NCBI RefSeq assembly: GCF_000142905.1
Contig: NW_013657634.1
Coordinates: forward strand, 61,069 to 125,068
Direction: 5' to 3'
DNA length: 64,000 bases
DNA from: Thecamonas trahens ATCC 50062
Taxonomy: Eukaryota > Apusozoa > Apusomonadida > Apusomonadidae
The position numbers and the translations under genes were made by a program. The notes beneath the pieces were generated by a model. The model searched no databases and had not been told where the DNA came from. It worked only from the letters and a program-made list of their open reading frames with translations. Positions within the stretch are counted from its first letter, which is position 1. The number at the start of each line of letters is the position of its first letter. This document shows, one piece after another, positions 18,779 to 28,534 of the stretch.

Positions 18779-20920
18779 ATGGAATCGCTTAAGAGCCTGT
18801 TTGTTTTGGTACGATGCTGCGTGAGGTCGTGTGCGTGGAGATGGAGACTGCGTAGATGCGTGTGAGAGGGGGGGGAGGGGGGGGGGGGGGGGGGGGGGAG
18901 GCAGGTTGTGTGACTCATGGAGGGGAGCTTCTCGGGTGCAGGAACCGCATCCGCTGCTCCACGAGAGCGATGAGTCGGCGTGGGAGATCCAGCTGGCAAC
19001 CGCACGACAGCGGCACCTACAGCGGATTGCAGAGCGCGAGGCAAAGGTGGCCACGTCGCCGACCAAGCGCGGGCGGTCTCGCTCGCAGTCGAGACCCGGG
19101 TCGGGACGAGCGCGGTCGCGGTCGCAGTCGCGCCAGGGCACAACAACCAGTAGTGGCGAGTATGTAGGGCCGGAGAGGACCCGCCGGCGATCCGGCGCGC
19201 ACGCACCACTAGAAGCCATTGCTGATAGCGACGAGAATGGCGAGGGCGCTACTTTTGCCAAGCCTGTCTTGATTGCGGCAAGAGCAAGACAACATGGCAC
19301 GCCCAGCTCGCGGGCGAGTAGTGGCGCTTCTGAGACCGAACAGGCGATGGCCAAATGGCAACAGCGAGCGCGGAAGCGGCGGTCCTCCATCTCAATGCTC
19401 CCAGGCGACGAGTTCTCCTCTTTGGCGTACTCAGCCCGGGTGACCGGCGGTGGCTCTTCGAGTCTGGCTGCTAGCAGCAAGAAGATGACCAGCTCGTCGA
19501 ACTCGGTGGTAAGCAGCTCGCGCAGTAGCAAGAGCAGCGGACGGCAGCGGACGCAGCGACGAACACGGACCAAGAACCGAGCAAAGACGCGGACCAAGAC
19601 GCGGACCAAGACGCGGACCAAGACGCGGACAGGCAGCGAACGCAGCCAGCGCAGCGAACGAAGCGAGCCCGACCCTCCGCGGCTCTGGGCGCGACAGCAG
19701 GCGCAGCGACGGGCGGATGATGAACCGTCCATCTTCTCAAAGCGAGCTGCCAAGGACGCAGCTGAGCAACGGCGGCAGGCCCGCGAAAGGGCACATGCCG
19801 AGGCTCGACTCACAGTCCAGGCCGAGCGGGAGGCCGAAGAGCGAGCGCGGCGCGAGATCGCTGCGCAGGAGGAGGCTGAGCGCGAGGCGGTGCGGCAAGC
19901 GGAGCGGATGGCGCGGATCAAGACCTTTACCGCGCAGCTTGCGTTGGAGCAGGCACAGGAGGCTGAGCGGGCGGCGGCGGCAAAAAGACCGCCGGCGAGC
20001 GACGGCTCCTCGAGTCGACTGTCTCTGCACTCATGCACACGGTCGAAGCCAAGCGCAAGGAGTCGAACGAGAACAAGCTCGAGGTGCTCGAACGGATCCG
20101 GTCCAAAATGCGTGAGCGCGCCAAGGCTGTCCAATACCGGCGACGGGTCCAGCAGGAGGCCGAGGCCGCGCGTAAGGCCGAGATCAAGGCCGAGCAGGAG
20201 CGCCGCCGTGACGTGCTTCGTCGGCAGCGCGAGAAGCGAGTGGCCAAGCGTGCGCTCGAGGAGTCTGCCGCCCGCGACCTCCGGCGAGCGGCCGAGACCA
20301 AGCTCCTCGACTCGCTTGCCCAGGAGCGCGACCAAGTCTGCTCGCTCCTCCGCATGCGTAATCTCATGCTCGAGCTCCTCGACGTGACCCTGCCTGACCG
20401 CGAGCAGCTTGATGCTGAGGCTGCGGGTCTCCGCGACGAGTCGCCGTTCGACTGGGACGCCGTCGCCGCCCGCCAGGCCACCCGCCAAGAGCTTGTCCTT
20501 CGCCGCCGCCGCCAGATGGGTAAGCTTCTTGACCAAATGGAGGTTGCTCGGAGGCAGGAGGCTGTCTGGCTCGAGCTGGATCGAGCACAGATGTTCGAGG
20601 CCTCCATCAAGGACATCGACGTGCTGACTACTCAGCTCAATCTGAGCCAGAACGCGTCACGCGCACAACCGGCCGCCGCGCTGTCATCGTCCGAGACCTC
20701 TGCCGCGTCCGAGAGCGAGGACGGGTCGTCGCCGTTCGTGCCGAAGGCGTCGCCGCGACGGAAGCTCCCGCGGCCGACGCCGCCGTCGCCGGCACGTCCC
20801 AAGCGGACCAGTCACCGTGCGGCTGCACGCATTGCCCCCCACCACCCTCCATCATTGCGCACCCACGGAGCGCACACTGCCCTCACCAAGGCTTTTCTCG
20901 ACTCGATGCAGCTCGAGTAG
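18779..20920 (+). CDS. Arg/Glu-rich coiled-coil protein, two exons
   Basis: About 669 residues, family unknown. Exon 1 (18779-18808) encodes MESLKSLFVL. A 133-bp intron with donor GTACGA and a G homopolymer separates it from exon 2, which starts at 18942 in phase. The N-terminal third is Arg/Ser-rich with TKTR repeats. The middle is a long charged coiled coil (ERAHAEAR..., QAEREAEE...), and the C-terminus is Ser/Pro-rich. The frame changes by one base at the AAAAA run at 19982-19986: adding one A gives GKKTAGERRLLE and an uninterrupted coiled coil. A cytoskeletal or centriolar role is possible on composition only. Confidence 0.7.
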
Positions 20921-21227
20921 CAGCTCCGCGCTAGCCGCGCAGGCGCGCGGTACACGGCTCCCGTCCCGAAAAAAGTATTGCGCTAGCACCCACGAAAGAC
21001 CATTCGACGCCACGCTCCGGTCATGGTACGTACACAAGCGGGCGACAGAGGGTAGCGAGCAATACAGCGAGCAATGTCGTTAGTAGAAAGGTGCTGAGCT
21101 ACATATTAGTGCCTTTAGGGTGGTTAGGGGATGCTTAGGCGTGTCAGGCGGAGTTGTTGCTCGTGCGGAAGTCGGAGCTTGTCAGCTTCTCCGTGTGTGG
21201 CACGTCGTGCGGGACCACGATTTACCC
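20921..21227. other. Upstream region of the sushi-repeat gene
   Basis: About 300 bp containing ATG followed directly by GTACGT at 21023-21031. This matches the initiator-exon/donor pattern of other genes here. A phase-0 acceptor (TGTCAG then CTT at 21186) would join it to the downstream frame. It may thus be the true first exon of the next gene. Confidence 0.35.
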
Positions 21228-24200
21228 ATGGGCGCACAGACAAGGATGGGCCGCGCGTTTAGCGGGCTAAGAGTGCACGAGATGACCACTGTCATTGTGC
21301 TGTTGTGCTTGCTGAGCATGGGTGCGAGTGAGCGGCCAGTCGGCATGCCTGACGCGGCCGAGTGCCTGTTCACGAGCATGCCAACTCCCGAGTCAAACAT
21401 GAACCAGACTACCACCAGCATTCGGTACCGCGGGCTGTCTATGAGCAACTTGACCGGCATTGTGACGCGTGTGACGTACGGATGGTTTGTGCCGCACGGC
21501 ATCAACACCACGATCTTTGTCTCGAGCATTCCTAATCCGGCCACCAAGGTGTCGGACCCGGCGGAGCGGCAAGGAACGTGGTCTCTGGTCTACAATCAGC
21601 AGGCGTCGCTGGTCCAAGTCCCGCAGCGGCCGTCGCGGTACTACGACGACCTTGTCCCAGGCATCCGCATTGAGGCTGGAATGCGAGCTGCTATTGGCTT
21701 TACCGTTGAAGCCGGGTACACATGGCCGATCTACTCTTTCGGCATGGAGCTGGTGGTGAGGTGCGGCGAGACAGACTACGACATCGACATGTTCTTTTCT
21801 CAGAGCACGGCGCCGCCGATGTACAGCTACCGTGGGATCGGGAACCTTGTCGGGCAAGACATCGAGGTGACGGTCAAGCCGTACTGCACACAGCTTCCGC
21901 CGCTGTTTGAGGCGCAGTCGATTGCGCCGTCGCTCGACGGATACGAGGTCTATCCCGCGGGCAGCTACACCGTGGTGTGCTCGACAGGCACGCCTGCCAT
22001 CGCAACGCTGACGTGCAATGCAACGACACTGGCCTGGAGCGCTGGCGCGCCGTGCGAGTGCTCGCCGGCGCAGCTACCGGATGTTGCCAATGGCGGCGTG
22101 ACGCTCATCGCATCACTTGCGCCGTACATCGGGTACAGCTTCTCGTGCGATGTGGGCTTTCACGCGCTGAACAACCCGATCCGCAACACCACGTGTGTAG
22201 GCGGAGTGTGGACACCAGACCCTTTCACTCCTGCGTATCCTGCCTGCGTCCGCAAAGCGTGCCCAGCGCTGCCGACAGTGGCCGGGCGGACGCTGTCGGC
22301 AACGAGCGGTGTCTACGAGGATGTGATTACCGTCAGCTGCGCGAAGGGGTATGTGCTTGAGGGATCAGCCAACTCGAGCTGTGATGCCAACGGAGCTTGG
22401 TTCCCACCGGTTGGCGTCTGTCGCATCGTGCAGTGTGCGGGATACTCGGTGGTCAACGCGGTGACGAGCTGCGCCACGAGCAACTACACGAGTGTGTGCG
22501 ACGTCGACTGCGGGCCGGTCAATCTTGCCGGCCCGCGCAACAAGACGTGCTCAGCGAGCGGCGAGTGGATCCCGGCTGCACTCCAGCGGTGCACCAGCAT
22601 CGACTGCGGACCGTGCCCAGTGGCGACCGGCAACTCGACGGTCTCGACGCCAGACATCCCGGGCACGCTCGAGTCGAACCGATGCTTTACATCGTGCGAT
22701 GCCGGGTTCTCGCTCTTTGGCCCGCCGGCGCGGGTGTGCAACGGATCAGCCGAATGGGCCAGCAGCGGTGCAGTTGACTGCAGACTCGACTGCTTGCCGT
22801 ATGCTCCGCCGACAGACGGGTATCTCGAGAGCGAGTGCGCGAGCAGCGCGTCGATGTTTGGCGCAACCTGCACTGCGAGATGCAACGTTGGCTACGGGCC
22901 AATTGTGGGTGGCGATGAGGTGCGGGTGTGCGGAGCGACGACGGAGGGCGCATGGGGCGGGAGGCGGCCAGTTGAGTGTCCGATTGTTGACTGTGGGAGG
23001 TTGGTGCTGGGCAGGGTTGCGGAGCAGAGCGCGTGGAACGGAAGCGTCGAGTGCGAGGCGACGACGTATCAATCGTCGTGCGCAGTGGTGTGCGCGAGGG
23101 GGTATGTTCTCAATGGCAACCTCTCGCGCGACGTCGGATCGCCAGCCTGTCTCGCGTCTGGAAGCTGGAGCGAGGAGCTTGCGTGCCTGCCGTGCCCGGA
23201 GGGTACGTTCTACGTGGCGCGAGCGGATCGGGCGGAGGAGGGCGCGGTGGTGTGCGCGATGTGCCCACTCGGCGGCGTGTGCGATGGCGGCGCAAGCGTG
23301 CCGCGAGCGGCGCCCGGCTGGTTCCGCAATGCAGATGGGAGTTTTCAGCCGTGTGTGCCTGCGTTTGCTTGCCAGGGCGACAATGTGTGCGCGACGGGCC
23401 ACGCCGGACGGCTGTGCGCGTCTTGCTCGCCATCGCACTTTCGAACGGACGACGGCGGATGCAAGCCGTGCTCGCCGGCGACGGTGTACTTGGTCATTGC
23501 GCTGCTTGTCTTTCTGGTACTGATGGGCATCTTGCTGTTCAAGCTCGCCAAGCGGGCGACGGCATACTTTGCCTCGCTCTCTGTGGCGTTCAACTTTTTC
23601 CAAATCCTCGCGATTCTCTCGTCGTTTGATCTCAAGTGGCCGCGGTTTGTGCAGGCCTTTCTTGCCTTTTTCAAGGTCTTCAACTTTAACGTGGCGATCT
23701 TCAATCCCAAGTGCGCGGTGTCTGGCGGAGGCGGCTCGCCGTTTCTCTTTGTGTACTATGGCAAGCTCCTTGTGCCGTTTATTGCGCTTGCGCTCTTTGG
23801 CCTTGGGCTCGGTTGCGTGTGGGCGTACTACTATGTGTATTCTCGGTTCCTCAATCCACGGGCGTTTGACGTGTGCGCCGACTCGCGTGGCGACGTGATC
23901 GACGAGCTGGAGCATGGCGGCGAAGTCGGCCGAGCCGGGGACGACGGCAGCGGTTTTGTTGACGACGATGAGGGGCCGATGGGCGCGGGCCGGCTGGCGG
24001 CCGAGGCAAGCTCGTGCTGGCCGCATCTCAGCCGGGCCGGGGCCGAGGAGACGAGCTGGCGTTGTGTCAACGCGCTTCTCTCGTTCATGGCGCTGGTGTA
24101 TCTGCTTGTGACTGCGACGGCGATGCAGATTTACGCGTGCACACAGCAGGTGGACGGGCGTATCACGCTCGATGTCGAGTCTGCGATCCTGTGCACATCT

Positions 24201-25721
24201 GAGACGTACCGACTGATGCGGATGGCGTCGATTGCGATGATTGTGTGCTTCTCGCTCGGGCTGCCTGCGTTCATCGCATGCCTCCTTGCAGTGCACCGGT
24301 ACGATCTGTGGCGGTACAAAACAGTGGCGATGCTTGGGCTGCTCTTCCAGCGGTACTCGGCCAAGTACTACTTCTTTGAGGTCCTTGTCCTGCTGCGGCG
24401 ACTCGGGTTTGTGGCAGGCCATCTGGTGTTCCCGCAGTCGCCGCTTGGGCAGGCGATTGTGGCGCTGCTGGCGGTGGTGCTTGCAGCCGTGGCGCAGGGG
24501 CTTCTGAAGCCGTATCGGGCCAAAACCGTCAACTGGCTGGAGGCGATGTGCATGGGCTTTGGGATTGTGTGCGTCGTGGTGGGCATTGTGTATTTTGCGG
24601 CTGGGAGCGCGATGCCGTCGGGAGTGAGCGATGGGCTCGGGGTCGTGCTGGTGTTGCTAATCACGGCGTCGGTTGCGATTATCGTTGTGGCGATCCTGAG
24701 CGAGGTCCGCAAGCAGTACCGGCTGAAGCACCATGGAGTGCACTCGGGTTTTGCCTCTGACCAGCTCGAGGTCTTTCCGGCGTTCTTTGAGACAGACGTG
24801 TTCATCCACACCAACGAGCGGTTCCGCGACGGGGCGACGACAATGTATCGCATCACGATGTCGACACCGATGGATGTGGCAATGGACTCTGTGCTTCTCC
24901 TGCACCGCGAGCTTGTCGACTCGTCGGCATATGTGTGGTGGCAGCTGCTTGTGCCTGGCCTCGGGCCGGAGCACGGCCGGCGAAGTGGTGAGGCGCTGTC
25001 GCTGACGGCGATGAAGGACCGGGTGCGGTATGTCTCGTACGACGGCGGGCGGCGGCACGACTTTACGGTCCTGCTGGAACGACCTGCACACTACATCCTA
25101 AGTGTGCGTGCGCGGCGCGACGAGGACTTTTTCCCGCGATCGGGTGGGAAGATGGTGGCCGCATCTGAGCGGAGCGAGGAGCTCATCACTTTCCACATCT
25201 CGACCGAGTCTGGGTCTGTGGCGGAGCAGGGCTTTGTGGAGTGCAGCGATGTGCTCGCGGAGCACTCAGGCTTTGTCATTGCGCCGGCGCAGCGGGTGCT
25301 GACGCTCGGATCGAGCTACGGGTTCAAGGTGTATGTGGAGAGCGCGCGGTACGTGGCGGTCTCCGCGTCTGCGCCGGACCACCACAGCTCGGCCGAGTGC
25401 CGGCTGATGCTCAAGGGCGGCAAGTTCCAGGGCTCGTACACGCCGCACGGGCCTGGGCCTGTGGCAATCTGGGCCGACTTTGGCCTCGCCTCGCTGTTTG
25501 ATGCGTCGACGCCGCGCGGGCGGTCGGGCTCGGACAGCGTGACAGCCGGCGTGGCGTCGAGTGGCGGGAGCCGCGGCTCGGGCGTTGCGCAGTTTGTGGC
25601 GCTGGCGTGGTATGATGTAGTCCGTCCACACGCCGACCTCATCTCGCGCGACGTCAAGCGCTACAGCATTGCGGGGCTAGACGAGCTGGAGCTTGACGAC
25701 ATATACATTGGAAGCGAGTGA
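21228..25721 (+). CDS. Sushi/CCP-repeat multipass receptor-like membrane protein
   Basis: About 1497 residues from the first in-frame ATG. A classic signal peptide starts at the ATG at 21282 (MTTVIVLLCLLSMGAS), which may be the real start. The ectodomain has an N-terminal unique region and then several sushi/CCP-like modules (about 21900-23000) with recurring C..G(Y/F)...C..(G/S).W...C. A Cys-rich CPEGTFY/CMCPLGGVC/CASCSPSHF segment, of the ephrin-receptor-like/GCC2 type, follows. Then come about eight to nine transmembrane helices (23480-24700), including the FFQILAILSSFDLKWP motif typical of large protist surface proteins. A 330-residue cytosolic domain ends it. The ligand is unknown; a sensory or adhesion role is inferred. 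Confidence 0.8.
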   Translation: MGAQTRMGRAFSGLRVHEMTTVIVLLCLLSMGASERPVGMPDAAECLFTSMPTPESNMNQTTTSIRYRGLSMSNLTGIVTRVTYGWFVPHGINTTIFVSSIPNPATKVSDPAERQGTWSLVYNQQASLVQVPQRPSRYYDDLVPGIRIEAGMRAAIGFTVEAGYTWPIYSFGMELVVRCGETDYDIDMFFSQSTAPPMYSYRGIGNLVGQDIEVTVKPYCTQLPPLFEAQSIAPSLDGYEVYPAGSYTVVCSTGTPAIATLTCNATTLAWSAGAPCECSPAQLPDVANGGVTLIASLAPYIGYSFSCDVGFHALNNPIRNTTCVGGVWTPDPFTPAYPACVRKACPALPTVAGRTLSATSGVYEDVITVSCAKGYVLEGSANSSCDANGAWFPPVGVCRIVQCAGYSVVNAVTSCATSNYTSVCDVDCGPVNLAGPRNKTCSASGEWIPAALQRCTSIDCGPCPVATGNSTVSTPDIPGTLESNRCFTSCDAGFSLFGPPARVCNGSAEWASSGAVDCRLDCLPYAPPTDGYLESECASSASMFGATCTARCNVGYGPIVGGDEVRVCGATTEGAWGGRRPVECPIVDCGRLVLGRVAEQSAWNGSVECEATTYQSSCAVVCARGYVLNGNLSRDVGSPACLASGSWSEELACLPCPEGTFYVARADRAEEGAVVCAMCPLGGVCDGGASVPRAAPGWFRNADGSFQPCVPAFACQGDNVCATGHAGRLCASCSPSHFRTDDGGCKPCSPATVYLVIALLVFLVLMGILLFKLAKRATAYFASLSVAFNFFQILAILSSFDLKWPRFVQAFLAFFKVFNFNVAIFNPKCAVSGGGGSPFLFVYYGKLLVPFIALALFGLGLGCVWAYYYVYSRFLNPRAFDVCADSRGDVIDELEHGGEVGRAGDDGSGFVDDDEGPMGAGRLAAEASSCWPHLSRAGAEETSWRCVNALLSFMALVYLLVTATAMQIYACTQQVDGRITLDVESAILCTSETYRLMRMASIAMIVCFSLGLPAFIACLLAVHRYDLWRYKTVAMLGLLFQRYSAKYYFFEVLVLLRRLGFVAGHLVFPQSPLGQAIVALLAVVLAAVAQGLLKPYRAKTVNWLEAMCMGFGIVCVVVGIVYFAAGSAMPSGVSDGLGVVLVLLITASVAIIVVAILSEVRKQYRLKHHGVHSGFASDQLEVFPAFFETDVFIHTNERFRDGATTMYRITMSTPMDVAMDSVLLLHRELVDSSAYVWWQLLVPGLGPEHGRRSGEALSLTAMKDRVRYVSYDGGRRHDFTVLLERPAHYILSVRARRDEDFFPRSGGKMVAASERSEELITFHISTESGSVAEQGFVECSDVLAEHSGFVIAPAQRVLTLGSSYGFKVYVESARYVAVSASAPDHHSSAECRLMLKGGKFQGSYTPHGPGPVAIWADFGLASLFDASTPRGRSGSDSVTAGVASSGGSRGSGVAQFVALAWYDVVRPHADLISRDVKRYSIAGLDELELDDIYIGSE

Positions 25722-26176
25722 AGAAGGTCTGGTGTGGTTTGCGTTCATTTATAGACGGTGGAGAAGGAGAAAAAAAAAGGCAAGGCAGATGGGCTGAGAC
25801 GTCTGTGATGCAGAGAGATTGGCTCGAGTGAGTAGAGGGCGGGGGGGGGGGGTAGGAGAGACGGGAGAAGGGGGTGCAAGAGAGGGGGAGAGAGTGTGTG
25901 GAAGTGTAGAGAAACCGGCTCTGGGTTTTGGCTCTTCCCCCCGATGCAGGAATGCACCGAACGGACCGCCGCGGTTCTCGTTGATCTGGGCCCGTCCCAG
26001 TTACACGAATCTATGGTCAGCACGGTGTCAAACGCGCCAACAAGAGCCGATGTGGTAAAACAGGTCCTTTGTGGTATAGAGGGCAAGGGGGAAGAATGAG
26101 GAAGCAGAACGAAGGGGGGGGGTTGTGTGATGCAGAATTGTATGGCGTACCAGAAAAAATATGTGTGTGCGCGCGG

Positions 26177-26276
26177 NNNNNNNNNNNNNNNNNNNNNNNN
26201 NNNNNNNNNNNNNNNNNNNNNNNNNNNNNNNNNNNNNNNNNNNNNNNNNNNNNNNNNNNNNNNNNNNNNNNNNNNN
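26177..26276. other. Assembly gap (100 N)
   Basis: A gap of exactly 100 N, probably a placeholder of unknown true size. It may hide part of a gene on the minus strand. Confidence 1.
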
Positions 26277-26362
26277 TCGCCCTGGGGAGTCACGGCGTCG
26301 ACCGACGAGTTGACGGCGACGATCAGGTCGTTGAAGCGGTGCAGGAAGACGCAGGAGAACAT
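26277..26362 (-). CDS. Possible 5' fragment of a gene cut by the assembly gap
   Basis: Starts ATG in the context gccgATGttc and reads MFSCVFLHRFNDLIVAVNSS and eight more residues, then runs into the N stretch. Codon use has high GC3 like the real genes here, unlike the flanking polypyrimidine sequence. Family not recognised; the remainder is lost in the gap. Confidence 0.3.
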
Positions 26363-26757
26363 CGGCAACACAGGAGGGGAGGAGGGGAGGAGGGGAGGAG
26401 GGGAGGAGGGAGGAGGGGGAGGGAAAGGAGGGGGGGAGGAGGGAAAGGAGGGGAAGGGGGTGAGGAGGTAGGAAGGGGGAGAAGAGGATAGCAGTGGTGG
26501 TGGGAGGGGAAAGGTGAGGGGGGAATGTGTGGGGAAATGTGGGCGGGTGTCCCCTTTGGTGGTGAGAAAAGTGTGCAGACGATTCGATTCGTTCGGTCGA
26601 GTGGGTCGTTCGTTAGTTTGGGGTTGGGATTGGGGGGGCGGCTCGGTTTGTGTGACTTGTAGTTGTATTTGTGTTTGCGCTGGAGCTTGCCGAGTGGCAT
26701 CAATGACCAATCGGCTACAGACCAATTGGTGCACTGATGGCAGCAGCGTTGGCTGAC

Positions 26758-26820
26758 TCGGGCTTGGGGCTCGGGCTTGGGCTTGGGCTTGGGCTTGGGC
26801 TTAGGCTTGGGCTTAGGCTT
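26758..26820. repeat. GGGCTT/AGGCTT hexamer array
   Basis: About ten tandem hexamers (mostly TTGGGC, with two TTAGGC variants) end exactly at the stop codon of the leftward gene at 26821. The unit resembles a telomere-type repeat but is short and internal, and may simply be low complexity in a 3' UTR. Confidence 0.75.
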
Positions 26821-27984
26821 TCATCGGCGGCGGGGCGAGAAAGCATCCGAGGCCAATGATGAACCATGCGAGGAGCGCGAGCGTGCGATGCGGTGGGAGA
26901 GTGGCGGCTGGGACGATAGGAGCTCGTGGTTGGTGTCAGCGACGTTGTGGCTGCGGCCGTGCTTGCAGTCGGCAGGGAGGTATGAGTGTGAAGAGCGGCG
27001 GCGCGAGGATCGGCGCGGGTGGAGGGTGTGGCTCTCGCCGCGGCGCAGAGCGGGGGCGGTGCGCGGCGGCGATGGGGTTAGGCCACGGCGGCGCTCTAGG
27101 GCGAAGACCATGTGATCTGCCGAGTCGAAGAAGGCCCACACAGCCACGGAGCGCGAGCCCGGCAGGTAGTAGGCGTAGACGGTGGCAAAGTCGACGGCCG
27201 GCGCGTCGGTAGCGGCAGCAAGGACAGCAATGCCCTCCTTGCGGGTGAGCAGGACGCGCGGACCGTTCCAGTGGGCGACGCGAGCGGCGAGGTTGTCGGC
27301 GGCAGCTTTGCGCTCGGCGCGGCGGGCGGCGGCAGGCGAGATGATGGCGGCCGAGTCGGACGTCGAGCTCATGCCCGAGTCCCACGACGAGTTGAGCGCC
27401 GACGATGATGAGTCGGGAGCGCTGACGGCTGCGTCTGAAATGGTCAGTCCCGAGTCTGACGAGCGGTAGGCAGCACCAATCCGTGGCCGCGCCACGTACG
27501 GTACCGCGTCCGACTTGATCGGCAGGGTCAGCGTGTGGCTCGAGGGGCGGGCTGAGACGTCGAGCAGGGGCAGCGAGCCGCGGAGCGATCCGGCCTGCGA
27601 GACCCGCATCTCCAGGTCGTCTAGCTCGCGGCGCAACTCCTTGCTCTGCAGCTCAAGCGTCGACTCAAGGCCGTGCTGCAGCCGCTCGACCTCTGTCCGG
27701 ATGACACGCAGCTGATCGGCGAGGTCAGCGTCGTCGCTGAAGTCGATGCCCGATGACGGGGCCGACGACGATGATGATACGGATGACGACGATGACGAAG
27801 CCGATGACGACGACGAAGATGACGACGATAGTGACGACAACGAATACCGCCTTCTGCCTCTTTCATTCGCAACAGCATCGTGATGGGGACGCGGCTCGGC
27901 ATGGCCAGTGTCGCCGGGAGAGTGAGGCTCGCCGGGGCTTTGCGCGCCACGGGCACCGGTGCACCGGCTAAGGGCGGCGCCCAT
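26821..27984 (-). CDS. Unknown protein with N-myristoylation-like start, poly-Ser and coiled coil
   Basis: 387 residues. It begins MGAALSRC, which fits an N-myristoylation site (Gly2) with a nearby Cys for palmitoylation, so membrane attachment is plausible. A long poly-Ser region (about 50-75) precedes a short coiled coil (LADQLRVIRTEVERLQHGL, about 85-125). A compact, hydrophobic, folded-looking segment lies at about 245-315 (GPRVLLTRKEGIAVLAA, VYAYYLPGSRSVAVWAFFD). The tail is Arg/Ser/His-rich. No family recognised. The first 45 residues are low-complexity, so an alternative upstream splice is possible. Confidence 0.6.
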   Translation of the reverse strand: MGAALSRCTGARGAQSPGEPHSPGDTGHAEPRPHHDAVANERGRRRYSLSSLSSSSSSSSSASSSSSSVSSSSSAPSSGIDFSDDADLADQLRVIRTEVERLQHGLESTLELQSKELRRELDDLEMRVSQAGSLRGSLPLLDVSARPSSHTLTLPIKSDAVPYVARPRIGAAYRSSDSGLTISDAAVSAPDSSSSALNSSWDSGMSSTSDSAAIISPAAARRAERKAAADNLAARVAHWNGPRVLLTRKEGIAVLAAATDAPAVDFATVYAYYLPGSRSVAVWAFFDSADHMVFALERRRGLTPSPPRTAPALRRGESHTLHPRRSSRRRSSHSYLPADCKHGRSHNVADTNHELLSSQPPLSHRIARSRSSHGSSLASDAFSPRRR

Positions 27985-28534
27985 GGAGGGGAGGCGTGTG
28001 GCGGTTGTGTGCGGGAGGAGAGAGCGGTGGGAGAGGGCAGGGCGCCGCGGGTAGGACTAGGTGGGAGGAGAGATGTGGCTGCGTTCGCGAGTCCGAGCTC
28101 AAGCGCGAGCTCGACCGGGCAAACCGCGGCTGCCCGCGTGTCGAGCGAGGGCGCGCGCCCGGACAAGTTATTGGTGGTGGAGATGTGCCGAGACAGGGCG
28201 TATGCCGAGACAAGGGATTAAAATTTTACAGCCAACACGTTGGCAGCCGACCGCGGCCATGCACGCCATGTGTGAGGGGAAGATAGGTCGGCGGTGGAGC
28301 AATGAGTGAGAGGTAGCGGGAAGACCAGCTCGATTGCTGCTGGCTTTAGCGGCATGGCTGTGGGGCAGGTGTGCTTGAGAGGCTCTCCGGAGTGAAGGCG
28401 GCGAGTCGTGATGGTGATGCGGGAGCAAGATGTGGGCGAGCGGGAGTTTGTTGAGCGTGGGCGTGCTGCGGGTGGGTGACGGTGGGGAAGTATTGACACC
28501 GTCACCCCCTTCTCTCGAACGAGACTTGAGAGCC
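27985..28534. other. Divergent upstream region between the MGAAL protein and uridine kinase
   Basis: 550 bp shared by the two divergent starts. Frames are open on both strands but have inconsistent composition. An AT-rich patch near 28215-28230 is the only distinctive element. No gene seen. Confidence 0.55.

Larger units (their letters stand above)
25722..26820. other. Poorly resolved region with assembly gap and GA-rich low complexity
   Basis: Between the sushi gene and the next leftward gene. It contains the 100-N gap (26177-26276), G/GA-rich low complexity (26371-26520) and, at the right end, a TTGGGC/TTAGGC hexamer array. Short stretches on the minus strand near 25930-26068 and 26277-26362 have coding-like composition, so a small interrupted gene may lie here. 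Confidence 0.5.

Noticed and set aside
18716-20536. 606-codon minus-strand frame
   Set aside because: It is the shadow of the coiled-coil gene; its Arg/Ser/Leu-rich product has no start context or domain.
22746-24422. 558-codon minus-strand frame
   Set aside because: Arg/His/Gln-rich antisense shadow of the sushi-repeat gene, typical of high-GC3 genes.
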